DNA from: Rhabditoides inermis
Taxonomy: Eukaryota; Nematoda; Chromadorea; Rhabditida; Rhabditidae
Direction of reading: 5' to 3'
NCBI GenBank assembly: GCA_963966185.1
Contig: CAWZYM010000429.1
Coordinates: 252,501 to 316,500 of the forward strand
DNA: 64,000 bases
The notes under the pieces were generated by a model. The model ran no database searches and was not told the DNA's origin. It saw nothing but the letters and a program-made list of their open reading frames with translations. Made by a program: the position numbers and the translations under genes. The first letter of the stretch is position 1. Every line of letters starts with the position of its first letter. Of this stretch, positions 13,303-25,199 are shown in pieces.

Positions 13303-14391
13303 GAGAGAAGAGAAAGAGAGATTGCAGCGCTCCGCCACGTTTCCGATAACACGCAGTTCTGGTCGCTGGCCGTCGACGGCGCTCTCACCTTGGAGCTACT
13401 GCGACCCGCCACCGCAGGGCCGACCGAGAGAGACAACCCTGCTTCGTCCGAGTCCGAGGAGGACCCGGTATGAACATGCATTTGAGTCCTCTCAAAGTAC
13501 CTGTAAACAGAGATATTGATTCATATGTCGAGATGAACGTTGCGTTTTCTCTCATCGATTCCCTACAGTTTTTCGCGAAGAAGGAGAGTAGCGGCGGCCG
13601 CAGGAGGCTCGACAGGAAGCGCAAGATCGCATGTCAGGTGGGGAAGCTTTGCTCGCTCTCGATATATTGAAGTGTTTATTTCCACGGCAAGGGATAATTA
13701 ATAACGATAAAAGGCAAACATGAAAAAAATATAGTTCCTCACCCTTCGTTTTGGAAGTCGCAAATTTGCGAACCGTGTATTTTTCTATAGCGGCTGCAAC
13801 AAAAAGAACCAAGTAGAAGTAGTAAAACAGTGTGCGAAATTCGACTACTTATCCTATGAACTCATCGCTCGCTGCAAAAATAGGCTATTGAAAGAATCTA
13901 TGTACTCACTGTATCTCACCTCTACTGCGAGAATAGAACTATGCGGACATGACACTTAGGCCTTAGGCGGGTGCACAAAAAGTATCAAATCAAAAATTCG
14001 TTCACTTTTCCTTTTCTAATAACTCCCTCACTGCAGTTCCCGTCGTGCTGTTCGTCCGTCCACCATACCAACACTGCCCGCCACTCCTACCTCCACCTCC
14101 AACCTGTCATGTACGGCTGCACCCGCTGCGAGTTCAAGACCAATAGTGAGTTCTTGAGTTTTTGTGAGAGAATAAAAACAGTCGTCCACAATAAGAATGA
14201 GCCATGATGTGAATTTGCCACATCGTGTCGTTTGACTCGAAAAGATGTATACTACCGTAATAAAAACCCAACGGTTACATTTTTACTACAGTAATTCGAA
14301 GGATAGTATTGTTGTATTGTTTTCCCGTAATGCTAGTTATGATCTAATAATTCTTTTTTCTTTTCAGGTGTGGAGGTTCTGGATGCGCATC
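11416..14391. repeat. 3 kb segmental duplication, copy 2
   Basis: Second copy of the block at 341-3312. Here the zinc-finger gene runs on past the block end into its remaining exons, so this is probably the parental arrangement on the right side. The 11416-13069 part holds no supported exon; a (GA)n run lies at 12684-12721 and a short CT/GA tract at 13050-13062. Confidence 0.93.
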
Positions 14392-14662
14392 TCGCCTTGT
14401 GTGAAGGAGAGAAGCGAGATTTCAGAGGAGATAAGGAGGTGAGGGAAACGCTGCGTTTTTGTCCATTCACACATTGTTCGCTCTTCCCTCTCTCCATTAT
14501 CTCTCTCTCCCTCTCCCTCTCTCCCTCTCTCTATCCGCTCCCTCCCCCCCCCTCTCTCTCCACCCTATCTCCCCCCTCTCTTCCCTCTCTCCAATATGTA
14601 TTGTTGAGGTGAAGCGCAAGATGGCGAAGGCGCGCGCCCGCTGCTTCCCGCCACGGACGTGA
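13070..14662 (+). CDS. Small nuclear-type protein: beta-grasp-like domain, basic linker, C2HC zinc finger
   Basis: Six exons join in perfect phase: 13070-13238, 13328-13467, 13569-13637, 14037-14145, 14368-14438, 14609-14662; about 193 residues. Exons 1-2 give a compact domain with RVVVLREG, FRVYHVDGDS and a closing LTLELL, an order of strands that recalls ubiquitin-like folds (inference). An acidic SSESEEDP and a basic RRRLDRKRK follow, then HSYLHLQPVMYGC and a C2HC finger, C-x2-C-x12-H-x3-C (CTRCEFKTN to LALC), and a basic tail with RARCFPPRT. The ATG at 13070 is in frame, but an acceptor-like CACTTCAG at 13080-13087 also precedes the conserved part, so an upstream first exon is possible. 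AATAAA lies at 14772. A truncated paralogous first exon is at 48765-48872. The tail resembles the ends of the larger zinc-finger genes in this window. Confidence 0.8.
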
Positions 14663-14823
14663 GAGACATTTTTTTCACAGAAACTTTTTTTCTTCACAGA
14701 AACCAAATGGATTTCTCGATTGTTGTTGTTGTACATTGTTGTGTGTCGTTTATTGTTGCTAGTTACTCACAAATAAACATCTGACCAGTGAGAATATCGA
14801 GAAGGGGGCGGGGTGTGGTGGAA

Positions 14824-15000
14824 GTGTCACGCGTAATCTGGTATATGATGGAGTGTCACGCGTAATCTGGTATATGATGGACGCCAACAACGGCACGGAC
14901 ACGTTCCACTTTGCTCACTTACTCACTCTGTCCAACCTCATGTGCAGCAACTACTGCCAGGTGGTGGGCAAGTCAAAGTGGAGCGAGCAGCCGTACTCGG
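14824..15000 (+). CDS. Orphan exon with a 28-nt tandem duplication
   Basis: An open stretch ends at a GTGAGT donor at 15001 and reads MMDANNGTDTFHFAHLL, TLSNLMCSNYCQVVGKSKW and SEQPYS, with strong C/G third positions typical of real exons here. Its start repeats a 28-29 nt unit, GTGTCACGCGTAATCTGG followed by TATATGATGGA, twice in a row, so its true 5' boundary is uncertain. No partner exon is found downstream before 15.5 kb. Family not recognised. Probably a broken gene end left by rearrangement. Confidence 0.4.
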
Positions 15001-15049
15001 TGAGTCCAGCAGAAACAGTGAGAGCCGTGTTTACTCATAACAAGTGAAA

Positions 15050-15640
15050 AAGTAGCCATGCCAGATCTTTCGGATTATGCGAGGTATAGCCTGCGCCAGA
15101 GCGATAGTTTTCGATCTACCTAGCTTGCAGCTCGGGATACGGTGCTCTAACAATCTAAATCTCTTGTTTTGCGCGCTATTGCCGCGAGCTGACTCCCCGT
15201 CTTCCTCTGATCAGTCGTCGTCGGCAAGATGAGCCATTGAAATACAGCAGTTCAGCATGAAGTAACTTCTCATGTAATGTAATAAAGCTTACGATTCAGC
15301 AGTGTTATTGCTGCATGCTAAAGTGTGTAATCATAAAGGGGAACTTCAGTTACGATCATCTTCAAATACAGAAACGCGTATAAGAGTACTGTTTTTACGC
15401 GACAATGCAAAAACAGCTAGCGATCTACTTTCATCTATCGAAATAGTAAACAATCTGCTCCAATCTGTATAAGAAATGATAATATAATATCGATTCGAAA
15501 AAATATTATGTTACAGAAAGATTTCGCGTATAAAAAGTGCAAGTGTTAAATAGCGTGTGTTTCATGCCACAACCTCGTCTCCCTCGTGCATCTCGGCAAG
15601 CAACCTGAAATGCTCTCCTCATCACTGCGTATCTTTCCAC
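15050..15640. other. Non-coding; shared promoter-like repeat at 15085-15215
   Basis: Positions about 15093-15215 share a block with 27642-27765 (GCGATA, TTTTCGATCTACC or TTTCGATCTACC, CTTGTTTTGCGCGCTATTG, CTGACTC, CGTCTTCCTCTGATC), and a weaker relative lies around 49030-49120. I see no exon in the rest. Confidence 0.5.
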
Positions 15641-16426
15641 TCACGCGGCGGCCTGGCTCGCGAATCGAGCAGTGACATGCTGCAGCACGGAGCGACCATC
15701 GACCCTGTCCCGTTTGAACCACCACGCATCGTCCTCGACGCGTTCCTCGTATTCCGACCGGAACGAGTCGCGATACCGGATAGAAAACGAGATGATACGG
15801 ACAAGAGGAGATGAGCTCACCCGCCATCCGCGTTCAATACGAGTGAAAGGGTAGTGAGAGCGTCGCCAACGAATGCGTCAGGGTATTCCATCCGCTCGTC
15901 TTCGTCCTCCTCCCGTGTACTTGTACGGTACTTGTACGCACACCGATCGTGCATCTGAAACTCCACATACTTGCGTCGGGTTGTAGTTTGTACCTTGATC
16001 ACGATAGCCCAGAAACCCTGTTTCCCAATAAGTAAGTAAACGTGAATCAAGCTACAGTAACCCAGCACCGTTCTTAAAATCTCATGTTAACTATACAGCA
16101 GGATCTCCTTGGTCTCCGCGTGGTCTACTGTAAGCGTGGTCTCTTGTAAACCTACGGTAGCACAGGAACCCGAAGACCCAGCTAAGCAAGGAGTTACAGT
16201 AACCCAGCACCGTTTTGAGGTGGTCGTTCCGAGTCGACATGGGTGGATAGGAGGGCATAAATTAGAAGAAAGTCAGCGCGCGCCTTCGTTCTCGCATACT
16301 CTCCGTCCATCCTGCAAGGGTACTGTAGGGTACAGTATAGGGCAAAAGAGAGAAACAGGGAGAGAGAGAGAGCGCAAGAGAGATGTGAGAGAGAAAGTAA
16401 GAGAGATGGGAGAGGAAGAGAGAGAT

Positions 16427-16465
<39 letters not shown>

Positions 16466-16874
16466 GAGGGGGGGGAGATCGGACTTGCCACTCGCTCGCA
16501 GCACGCCACTTCTCCTCGTCACTCGTTAACGTTGATAGGTCGGGGCGATTGGCAATCAGAGATGGGGATGAGAGGAGAAAGACGCCTCGCGGACACTGGA
16601 GACAACACATTGGCTGTATTCCAATCCCACTACCTCAATCCGCACTCCTTTTGGCAGCTCGTCAGTGCTCTTCACCAGGAGCACTCTCGAAACTTCAGAG
16701 AAGAGAATCGCGAAGACGATCGGAAAGGAATATGTGAGAGATGAAACATGATATGCCACTCACCCGATAGTTGATAATGTGAGTGGCCGTGAGTGTTGCG
16801 TTGTGCACATCGACCCGCACATCGACAGACGTGGGTTCGTCTCCCAACCGAGAGGCGAGCAGAGACACCCGCAT
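15641..16874 (-). pseudogene. Decayed copy of the BTB-BACK gene (inverted homologue of 44339-47978)
   Basis: Read on the minus strand it starts like the plus-strand copy (MRVSLLASRLGDEP, ATG at 16874) and follows it exon by exon to about 15960. There the reading jumps: the segment matching 45.11 kb of the other copy is fused to the segment matching 47.71 kb (GGAGGAGGACGAAGACGAG). The intervening 2.6 kb, with the whole BTB and BACK region, is missing. A donor present in the other copy after GTGGGAATA is changed (GGAATACAG). The two copies then agree to the shared stop at 15641. An intact product is not expected. Confidence 0.75.
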
Positions 16875-17442
16875 CCCACCGACCGACTGCCGCCACACAG
16901 AACGACGGGAAATGATCACGTTGTCCCTTCGATTCCATTCAACGCCATAAATGTGTGATTTTTTGTGCGAATGACAGAAATTCACGTTGTCACTCACTGT
17001 TCGTATTGTGTCACAATAGGAGGCAAGTAATCCTCGGTCGGTCTGATGACAGAGAAGTAAGAGTGCCTGTGCTGCTATAACAAGTGTGCCAAGGTGTGGA
17101 TAAGGGGTGGAATCAAGCTGTGAATTGTTCGAAACGACCATACACCGTGTCCTCTGTTCTCTGTTTCTCTTGATAGTGTCTGTGAGTCGTAGCATGTCTT
17201 GTTGTGAAACCTATGAAACCTTTTTTTTATTATTATTCTTCCTGTTACGAATAAAAAAATTGCGCCAGAAGTGAAGTACCCATCGCGTGTCATTTTTAAT
17301 TGTGTTCATCTTTTTTTAATTGTGTTCAGTCTCTGTACTACTTTCCAGAATCTTTGTTCTAAAGTTTTGATACCGATATACATATAACACCTTTTTTCAA
17401 ATGAAGGCTAATTTATAGAAAAAAAAACAAATACGTGTGAAA

Positions 17443-17770
17443 TCAATGAGTAGCGAGCTGCTGCAGAAAATAAATGCCGTATGAGACCAGGGGAAGAGTT
17501 AGGAATGCCTGGAAGTGATTGGTGATCTCTCTCTCCCCCTCTCTCCTCTCTCTCCCCCCTCTCCCTCTCTCTCTCCCTCTCTCTCCTTCTCTCTCCCTCT
17601 CTCTCTCACCCCACTCCCCCTCTCTCTCCCTCTCTCTCTCTCAGCTCCTCTACCTTGGAAGGAAAATTGCAGTTGACATCGAGAGCTTTCATGACTTGCA
17701 TTGTTACGCGCTGACCGCGACTCCTCTTGATCATAGAGGATGCTAGGGTGGAGAGCTGGAAGAGACTCAT

Positions 17771-17811
<41 letters not shown>

Positions 17812-20564
17812 TTCTCTCTTTCTCTCATTCTCTCTCATTCTCGCTCATTCTCTCTCATTCTCTCTCTCTCTTCCTTCTTCTCCTCGCCTTTTCATCTTCT
17901 CCTTCCCAAATCGCTCGAGCCTCAAGCAGCGCTTCGTTGATGTCCAGGACCTACAGTTGATAGTGAGAGCGAGGAAGATGAAGATGAAAAGGGAGAGAGA
18001 GAGGGGGGAGAGAGAGAGAGGGAGGGAGAGAGGGAGGGAGAGAGGGATAGAGAGAGGGATAGAGAGATGGAGGGAAAGAGAGAGAGTGCTGACCGCCGCG
18101 TATACTGCCGCGCTGGCATTGGCGGGGCCGAAGAAGAGTAGCGTGCAGCTGGCGGCAGCTGCTGATGTGATGACCAGGGAGACAATCGGCTGAGACTGAA
18201 AGGGGTGATGTCAGGGTATGGAGAACAGAAAAAATGAAGAACCACATGTACATGCACGATTCATAATCCGTATGTAAGGCTGTAAGCTGTAATAAGAATA
18301 AGAAGAATAGAGGTTGGACGCTACGCACGGAATACGCCTGCATGATGAACATGGCGAGTATCTGTCCCGCCGCCGCTGACATGAGAGAGCCCGACACGAA
18401 CGAGGAGACGCGGCTGGAATGAGAGTGGGCACCATTTTTTGGGACTCGCAGTGTATTACTGTATTTTACCGTAACCTTACCATAATTTACATTTTTGTAT
18501 AGTGTGTTCCCTTTTTTGACCGACATAGACAGTTTCTAGACAGCGCATGCAAATGCGCTCATTGCTGTCTGATAAAATGACGGCGACCGGTCTACAGAGA
18601 TCAAAACTGCATTTATCGATCGATATCAAGCCAACTAGGTGGAAAATCAAAAATCGGGCTCTGCGGAGCCCTCGGCCTACTTGTAACCCATGTACTGTGA
18701 AAGTCTCATCTCTCTAGCTCTATCCATCGCCGAAAAAAGTGTACATAAGTGAAATGATTCTGTACATAGTGCTCAATTACAAGAAAACGAAAGTAGATAC
18801 GGCATTCTAGTTTTCGCACATCTTTTTAAATATATAGGTGTGAAAATTTGAGCCCTATACCTCTTTTCGTTCATGAGCTACTTTGTGAAATCATGCAATT
18901 GTGTTATCCGAAGCTGCGGCTCACCAAACAACTAAATCAAAAATCAGGCTCTGTGGTGACCTCGGCCTACATGAGCAACATAAACTGTGAAAATTCCACA
19001 TCTCTAGCTCTTTCCTCCGCCGAAAAAAGTGTACCTAACTGAAAAGCTCAAATCAGATAGAGCTTTGCAACATGTCTCCGAGAAAAGTCACAGTGTTCTG
19101 GTATTAGCGAATCTCTTCGGATATGAAGTAGTTAGTTTCTATGAAAAATCGAGACTTTAATCTCTTTTTGTTTGTGAGTTGTGAGCTACTTTGTAAAATC
19201 ATACAACTGAATGAACTGAAATTGCAGCTCAACTAAATCGAAAATCAAAAATCGGGCTCTGTGGTGATGTCGGCACACATGAGATACAACTACTGTGAAA
19301 AAAATAAGATCTTTAGCTTTCTCTTCGCCGAAAAAAGTATACCTAACTGACGTTAATCAAAAAAGAGTTCGTGTAAACAACAGTTGAACAGTAGTACTGT
19401 ATGTGTATGACATATTTTAAAATGAACAAGTCTCATACACTATAAAAGGAGTAATCCTGATTTGAAATGTTTACCAGATCTAATTGCGCAGCTGAAAAGC
19501 GACCACGCAATTGTGAGAAATGACCGCAATATAGAACATTTGCATAATATTCGCATCTTTCGTCTAATATTCCGGCCGTCCGAATTTGTCGGTCAGAAAA
19601 GGGAACACACTATAATGTGCTACTTGATTCGAGATGAATATTCTGATTCTGACTAATTAGTGGGAGACATACATTGTATCATTGTTTAGTAGTTTAGTTC
19701 CCCAGTTTTTTTTTCACACACACTTCGATTTGAAAAGATTCACCTACATACGATCTGTCGGTGTCTCTAGTGGCGGACACGATTTACACTGTAGAATAAA
19801 CTCACGCGTTGACAGTCTTCACAACCTCGAGGAGAGCGGTGTGCTGTCGGGAGATGGTGACGAGAGAGTCGAGTGTCTGAACAACCATACGTCATCTTCA
19901 TTTCAGAACTCTCCACAATCCGTCATTAGCCAATGAAGGCGAACATCTTTCGCAACACTCCTGATTGTACTTATTGTAAAATTGAAATAATATAACACGA
20001 AGCAACCATCTTCTCCTCGGCCCGTATCCTCCCTGCCAGATGCACTAGCGCCTCCTTCACAGCCCCCGCAGTCTGCACACACAGCGAGAGGGCCAGGCCG
20101 GATACGAGAGCCGAGTAGACTGCCACCAAGGCATCCGCACCGAACAGATTCCACAGCGCCAACGAGCTGCAGGTGATAAAATTGATTACATCTGGATGTT
20201 TCACTCATGAAATTCCTGTGAACAATGAGGGGCTGCAGTAGAGTACTAGATGTTTACGATTCTAGAGATGTTATGGCGGCATCGAACACAACACACGACC
20301 CCTTGTTCGTTGTTGCTGTTGTTGTTGTTGTTGTTGTTGTTGTTAATGTTGTTATTGTTGTTGTTCACTGTTTCCTACCTGCCCATGTCCTCCTGGAACA
20401 GCGTCGTTCCGTTCCTCTCCATCTCTATGTGGTCGCTGGTCCTCTTCACACTCACTGCCAATTGTACTCCCGAGAAGAGAAGAGAGAGCAACATGGTGAT
20501 GAAAAAGGAACGGAGCGAGGGAGCCGACTGGAACGATCTCTCTCTCTCTCTCTCTCTCTTTCGC

Positions 20565-20617
<53 letters not shown>

Positions 20618-21136
20618 CTCTACCTTAGTCACTCCCGCAGCCACCAGCGCTTTGCCAATGCCGTCCTCTAGCCGGTCTCGACTCCACCTAAATTGACGTT
20701 ACAGTACTCTCAGTCGAATCTACAGTACCCTGCGAGATTGAAGGCGGACATTATTCCGTGCATGGCGAGCGCAGAGCAAAGAGACAGGTCTGCCCAAGAG
20801 CGCGAGAAGACCTAATATTGATTATTGATTGGCAGAAATCACACCATCCACACCATATGTGTATTATCATTACCTAACCATCATTTGACCCCCTCCGCAG
20901 AGTAATTTCTTGAATCGGGGGATACCTTCACCTTTACCTTTTACCTAATCATGCTAACCAATAACCGATCTGTGGATTGATTTGTTGCATACCTGCGCTC
21001 TGTTGTCCATCTGTATGAGACACATGCGAAGAATGAGCACAGCTATGAGGAGAGCAGAGAGGAGAGTGCGCGGTACGGCACTGAAAGTGACTCTCTCTCT
21101 TTCTCTCTCTCTCTCTCCCTCTCTCTCTCCCTCTCC

Positions 21137-21176
<40 letters not shown>

Positions 21177-21371
21177 TTTACCTCTGTACCAAAAATGTAG
21201 AATAAGAAAAACCAATAAACCCGCAGAACGAACTCACCACACTCTCCTGCACCCCCTCAGCTGTCTCACATGGAATAGTGAGTGTCGCATGTCCAGTCCG
21301 GTGAGTGCGATGGCTGTCCGAAGGTGACCGAACAGGCGCGGTGGACGGGGACCGATGGGTATGGAGTGCAT
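17443..21371 (-). CDS. Seven-TM receptor, second copy (inverted homologue of 40845-43372), possibly impaired
   Basis: All twelve exons of the plus-strand receptor have counterparts here: the N-terminal exon (MHSIPIG, ATG at 21371), TM1 (LLSALLIAVLILR), TM2, TM3 (FFITMLLSLLFSGVQ), TM4 (LFGADALVAVYSALVSG), TM5, TM6 and TM7, ending AFLTLPLVSYGIYFLQQL with stop at 17443-17445. Two differences matter. The TM5 exon begins 11 codons late, at an acceptor ATTCCAG, because repeat DNA replaces its start; the frame is kept. The donor after EGEDEK is GC (AAAAG then GCGAGG) instead of GT, which nematodes can splice only inefficiently. The intron microsatellites sit in the same introns as in the other copy, for example (GTT)n at 20310-20362 opposite (CAA)n at 41748. 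It may be functional, reduced or a young pseudogene. Confidence 0.65.
18440..19680. repeat. Repeat block inside the receptor intron, about 300-bp units
   Basis: Three imperfect copies of a unit of about 300 bp, recognisable by AAAAATCGGGCTCTG (18645, 18940, 19245), a following CTCGGCCTAC or TCGGCACAC, and CGCCGAAAAAAGTGTAC (18730, 19020, 19325), with GAGCTACTTTGT and AATCATGCAA or AATCATACAA between them. It lies exactly where the start of the TM5 exon is missing compared with the other copy. Confidence 0.75.
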
Positions 21372-21379
21372 TCTGGAAA

Positions 21380-21718
21380 GAAGTCGAGTGGATGTGAAAG
21401 TACATGGCCATCTAATTCTCGCGCGGCAACATTCCAGCATTTTCGACATGCCATCTGTTCTTGCTGTGATTTGCTGCAACGAGTCGAATCTACTCGTGCT
21501 TCTATTCACGGTTGATTTTCACGGCAAGGAATACGAGTTCATGGTCAATCGAAGTTTCTCGCGGAAATCTAATTCCAGCATGCATACATCAGAACAGGTA
21601 GAGAGGGAGGAGGTAAACGTGGACAGAATGAAATGATAGATTCCACGCGCCAAATACTGCGGCGCATCACACTGCGCTGGTCGCTTTTATTACCGCGACC
21701 GCTCTCATTGCGAGGGTA

Positions 21719-21779
<61 letters not shown>

Positions 21780-22990
21780 AACCGGCAACAACCAACTCGC
21801 ATCACAGACCAACACTGATAAATGCTCTCTGATTGAGCACATCTGGACATACCAGCCTATTTCAATCTTCCCTACCTCCTCAGTTGTATAGGTGGCTCCA
21901 GGCTACCTAGCATACTATACTTGATCATTTCACAATGTTTATCAGGGTGAGAGCAAACTCGCAGCATAGATCACTGAGAGTGAGTGGTGAGAGAGCAGTG
22001 AGAGAGTGTGGTGTGAGTGGAGGGCGCGAGGCGGCGAGAGCGGATCAAACACGAGCGCTGAATCAGTATGAGTCAGAGGAGATGATCGAAAGATCACACG
22101 CGAAGTAGCGAGAGAGAAATGAGAGATTATGTGTACAGTGTAAATGTAATTAGTAATTAGTGTTTGTTCAAATATACAGATGGAACAAAATAGATATGTC
22201 CACGCGTTGTTGAATCTCGCGGAATCAGCGCCAGCGAGCGCACTTTCCACTTTTCAGCGAAGCATCCGACACTTCAGTCCGGCACCGTCTTGAAACTGTT
22301 CTCAAACTCACTTAGGATAGATTGAGCCGCCTCTTTTTAACGAATAGAATCTAGAACAGAGAAAAGTGGATATTCTTCATTTTTCTCTCTGGTCTCTTTT
22401 CCAAAAATCCACGTACCACGTACGGCACGCAGATTTACGAGGAGCTCCATGAGAGAACGAGAAAATCGAGAGAGTGAGAGAGAGAGAAGTGCTGTGTCCT
22501 TTTTGATGATTCAGTTTTTTTTATAAATCGACGATGAGGATGAGCGGCATTGAAACATACAGCATAAACACGACGAATGATGTGTGTTTCAATGCCGCAT
22601 GACATTTGCATTTTTTGTGAAGCGAGTTACAGTTAATAGGTCGCATGCGTGATTTGTTTAATATCAAATGTTAGCCGTTACACGTGTCAAAACTAATTTG
22701 AATTCTGTTAAACTGGTTGGTGGTATACTTTCTTTTTCTTTTCTTTTTTTTTTGGGGGGGGGGGATTCCCTGGGCAATCAGAGTTCACCTTGTCACTTCT
22801 TCCTCTCGAGTCTATTTCGAACGCGCCCGCTCACCACTCGTTCATAAAGGCAATAGTTTTTCAAATATCATTTTGTTTTTATTTTAAGAACGACAACCAC
22901 ATCCACAACTACAAATTTGAAGAAAAAAACAGTTGTCTTTTTTGTCTTGAAGTCGTGTGCATTGGCGTCGTTACTGAAACGGTGAAAATT
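21380..22990. other. Intergenic between receptor loci
   Basis: The part 21400-22300 is the inverted counterpart of about 40080-40830 and includes a (CT)n run at 21720-21778 and a GTGAGAG-rich segment. At 22744-22764 there is a T9-G11 homopolymer junction. An open stretch in the 21.4-21.6 kb part could extend the receptor N-terminus upstream. No independent gene supported. Confidence 0.5.
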
Positions 22991-22993
22991 AGT

Positions 22994-24867
22994 TTAAAAT
23001 AAAATAAAATAAAAATCCTTTTTGAACACACTAGTACTCACCCCCACAATGAGGAGCTTGGCCGAGCGTCTCAGGTCGCGGATAAAGTATATGACAATGA
23101 ACGGGTCGAATATGGGGTAGACAGTGGCGGATAAGCACAGGATGCGGGGGTAGGAGAACTCGGCGCCGAACAGCGGGAAGATTATGATGACAACAAGAAG
23201 GAGATGGTTGAAGAGGATCGGGATGAATGACTGGAATTGTAATTGTAATAGCATCCTTTCTCACGAGAAAAGTGGAGTAGTATGCGAAATTATGCGCATT
23301 GTTTAAAAGTTTGTTATCAGCAGATTCGAGTTATACAACCGTCGACCTAGCCATTAAGGGGACTGGCCTAAGGCTCTCGAGTACAAGTCGCTAGCTGCTT
23401 ACAAGGAGTACAATGTTTTTCACCTCAACTCTTTTCATCTAACTATGTGGACACATATCATATGTGTTCGTTCTGTGTTACGTGTTTGTTTTCTGTTTTT
23501 TTTATATAGTATACACGGTAATAAATATTATTATACCTGTAGTAGGAGCGTTTTGAATATCTGCACTTGTCGGTAGCGGTAGTGTCGTGAGAATCGCTCA
23601 CTCGACAGGCGCGCCGCGATTCCCAGTGCTGCGTAGAGGACACAACACGGGGAAACGAGCTGGAATACCATTCAGACATTTTCGGTGGACAATGTTTAAT
23701 ACGCTGTACACAACGGCTCGTCATTTCGGCCGGGTTCCGCTCCCGCTGTCCGCAGACACCGCGTCGCAACCGCTCCGCGCATTTGAAAAATGCTGGCATG
23801 CTGCCAAGAGATGCGAGCGGTCATTCCTCACTGGGCATTAGCGCGCGACACGGTCGCTGTCTGCGGACACGCTGCGACAGAGAGCGGCGACCAAAATGAC
23901 GAGCACACATATAAACAGCCACACATATTATAGAACATGAAGAACATACCAATTGTGCGATGACTGCGATGAAACCCCAAAGTGCGCGATGATTATAGAC
24001 GAGCTCACCTTCGCTGTTCACCTTAATTTATGTGGTTCATTCAATGGTTTTTGCTCTAATCAAGCTTTCTTCTATTCTACTTCTATTCATACGCTCTGGC
24101 TCTCACGAGACTCTCACCGTCCTATATTGAAATCCGATCAGCCCCTCCCCAACCACGGGAAGACCGTATGTGTTGAGAATGTATGGGTAAATCTGAAATT
24201 TTCGTGATTATTCCTTTCCTACGTGGTTTTCTAACCGCTTCGATTTCATCCGTTTTCGGAATGCCCATGTCGAATGTGTAGAGAAAGAAAGTCACGAAAT
24301 ACACCGACACAAATGCGTAGATGGCAGCAAAGCGCGGCATACTTGCGATCTTCTGAGGTCTGTGTGAAATGTATGAGATATGGTTATGGACACTGCTTTA
24401 GAATAATCAAACCTGCAGATGACAACATATCTGTAGAGAAACTGAAACGTTAACGAGAGATGGCATAACACGTAGGATGCGACAAATGCGAGGAGAATAG
24501 GCCTGCGACTCCAAACATCGAGGTGTCGGGAGACGGATATGAGCAGATAGGAAGTGCGTCCGGAAAAGCACATCTAAACGTTTTGTCAGTCAACCGTGTG
24601 ATATGATATGAACTGCATGTATACATACTGTGGCATACTATTACTGTATGTAACACACTATGTGATAAATTGACTCCCCGGAATGCAGAGTGCATTTGTG
24701 CCGGCGAACAGTATATTCAAGATCGCATATGAAGCGAGTATGTATTTGTAGGGTCGAGACGAGTGGGATTTGATGAGTACGACTAGTAGTAGTATATTGA
24801 AGAGAGTGGAAAAGACGGATGACGTGTAGACGGCTCGCGCATGATACACGAAAGTCAGAGGGATCAT
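22994..24867 (-). pseudogene. Str-type seven-TM chemoreceptor, copy A, donor of exon 1 destroyed
   Basis: Seven exons on the minus strand: 24867-24679 (TM1-2: SSVFSTLFNILLLVVLIKSH, YKYILASYAILNILFAG), 24573-24413 (TM3, FQFLYRYVVIC), about 24360-24236 (TM4, VSVYFVTFFLYT), then IYPYIL to GLPVV, then WGFIAVIAQL, then the exon with LVSPCCVLYAALGIAARLSS, and 23228-22994 (PILFNHLLLVVIIIFPLF, CLSATVYPIFDPFIVIYF). The YRY motif and the final YP-x-DPFIVIYFIRD block are hallmarks of nematode Str/Srd/Srj-type chemoreceptors (established knowledge). The exon 1 donor reads CCG-GGGAGT where copy B has CCG-GTGAGT, so splicing should fail and translation would stop six codons later. All other junctions fit. 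Otherwise a full-length receptor of about 330 residues. Confidence 0.82.
23717..23904. mobile_element. Hairpin MITE-like element in a chemoreceptor intron, copy A
   Basis: Inverted ends GCTCGTCATTTCGG and CCAAAATGACGAGC enclose about 160 bp with further internal pairing (CTGTCCGCAGACA against TGTCTGCGGACA). The same element sits at the same place in the tandem receptor copy B (about 25950-26125), so it predates that duplication. Non-coding; no transposase. Confidence 0.65.
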
Positions 24868-25199
24868 TGGATATCTTATGTCGAGAAATTCCTGATCTTG
24901 TCCGACGATGATGAATACTGTGAAAGAAAGTGCTAGATAAAGAGCTAAATAGCCCGCTTGTTCCCTAGGGGCCTAATTTAAAACACAGAACTATTTTCTG
25001 ACATTTGCGTCACACGGCTCGCTACTATGTAGGTTCAGTAAAATACATAGGAAATAGGTCCAATCTACTCAACCATTCGCAAACTGTCAAACCAAACAAA
25101 GAACAAAATAGAACTATTCAATCGTCAAAATCACACCGAGGGTTTAGAATAAACACAAATAACACAATTATTTTGCACCCGAGCAGCTTGATACACCTG

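Noticed and set aside
15546..15827. A 93-codon open frame (MAGELISSCPYH...)
   Set aside because: It is the same DNA as the 3' end of the BTB-gene copy read in another frame; the matching frame at 47750 overlaps a better coding frame.
22130..22790. Possible tRNA or small RNA genes in intergenic DNA
   Set aside because: I scanned for A/B boxes and cloverleaf pairing by eye here and in other gaps and found nothing convincing.
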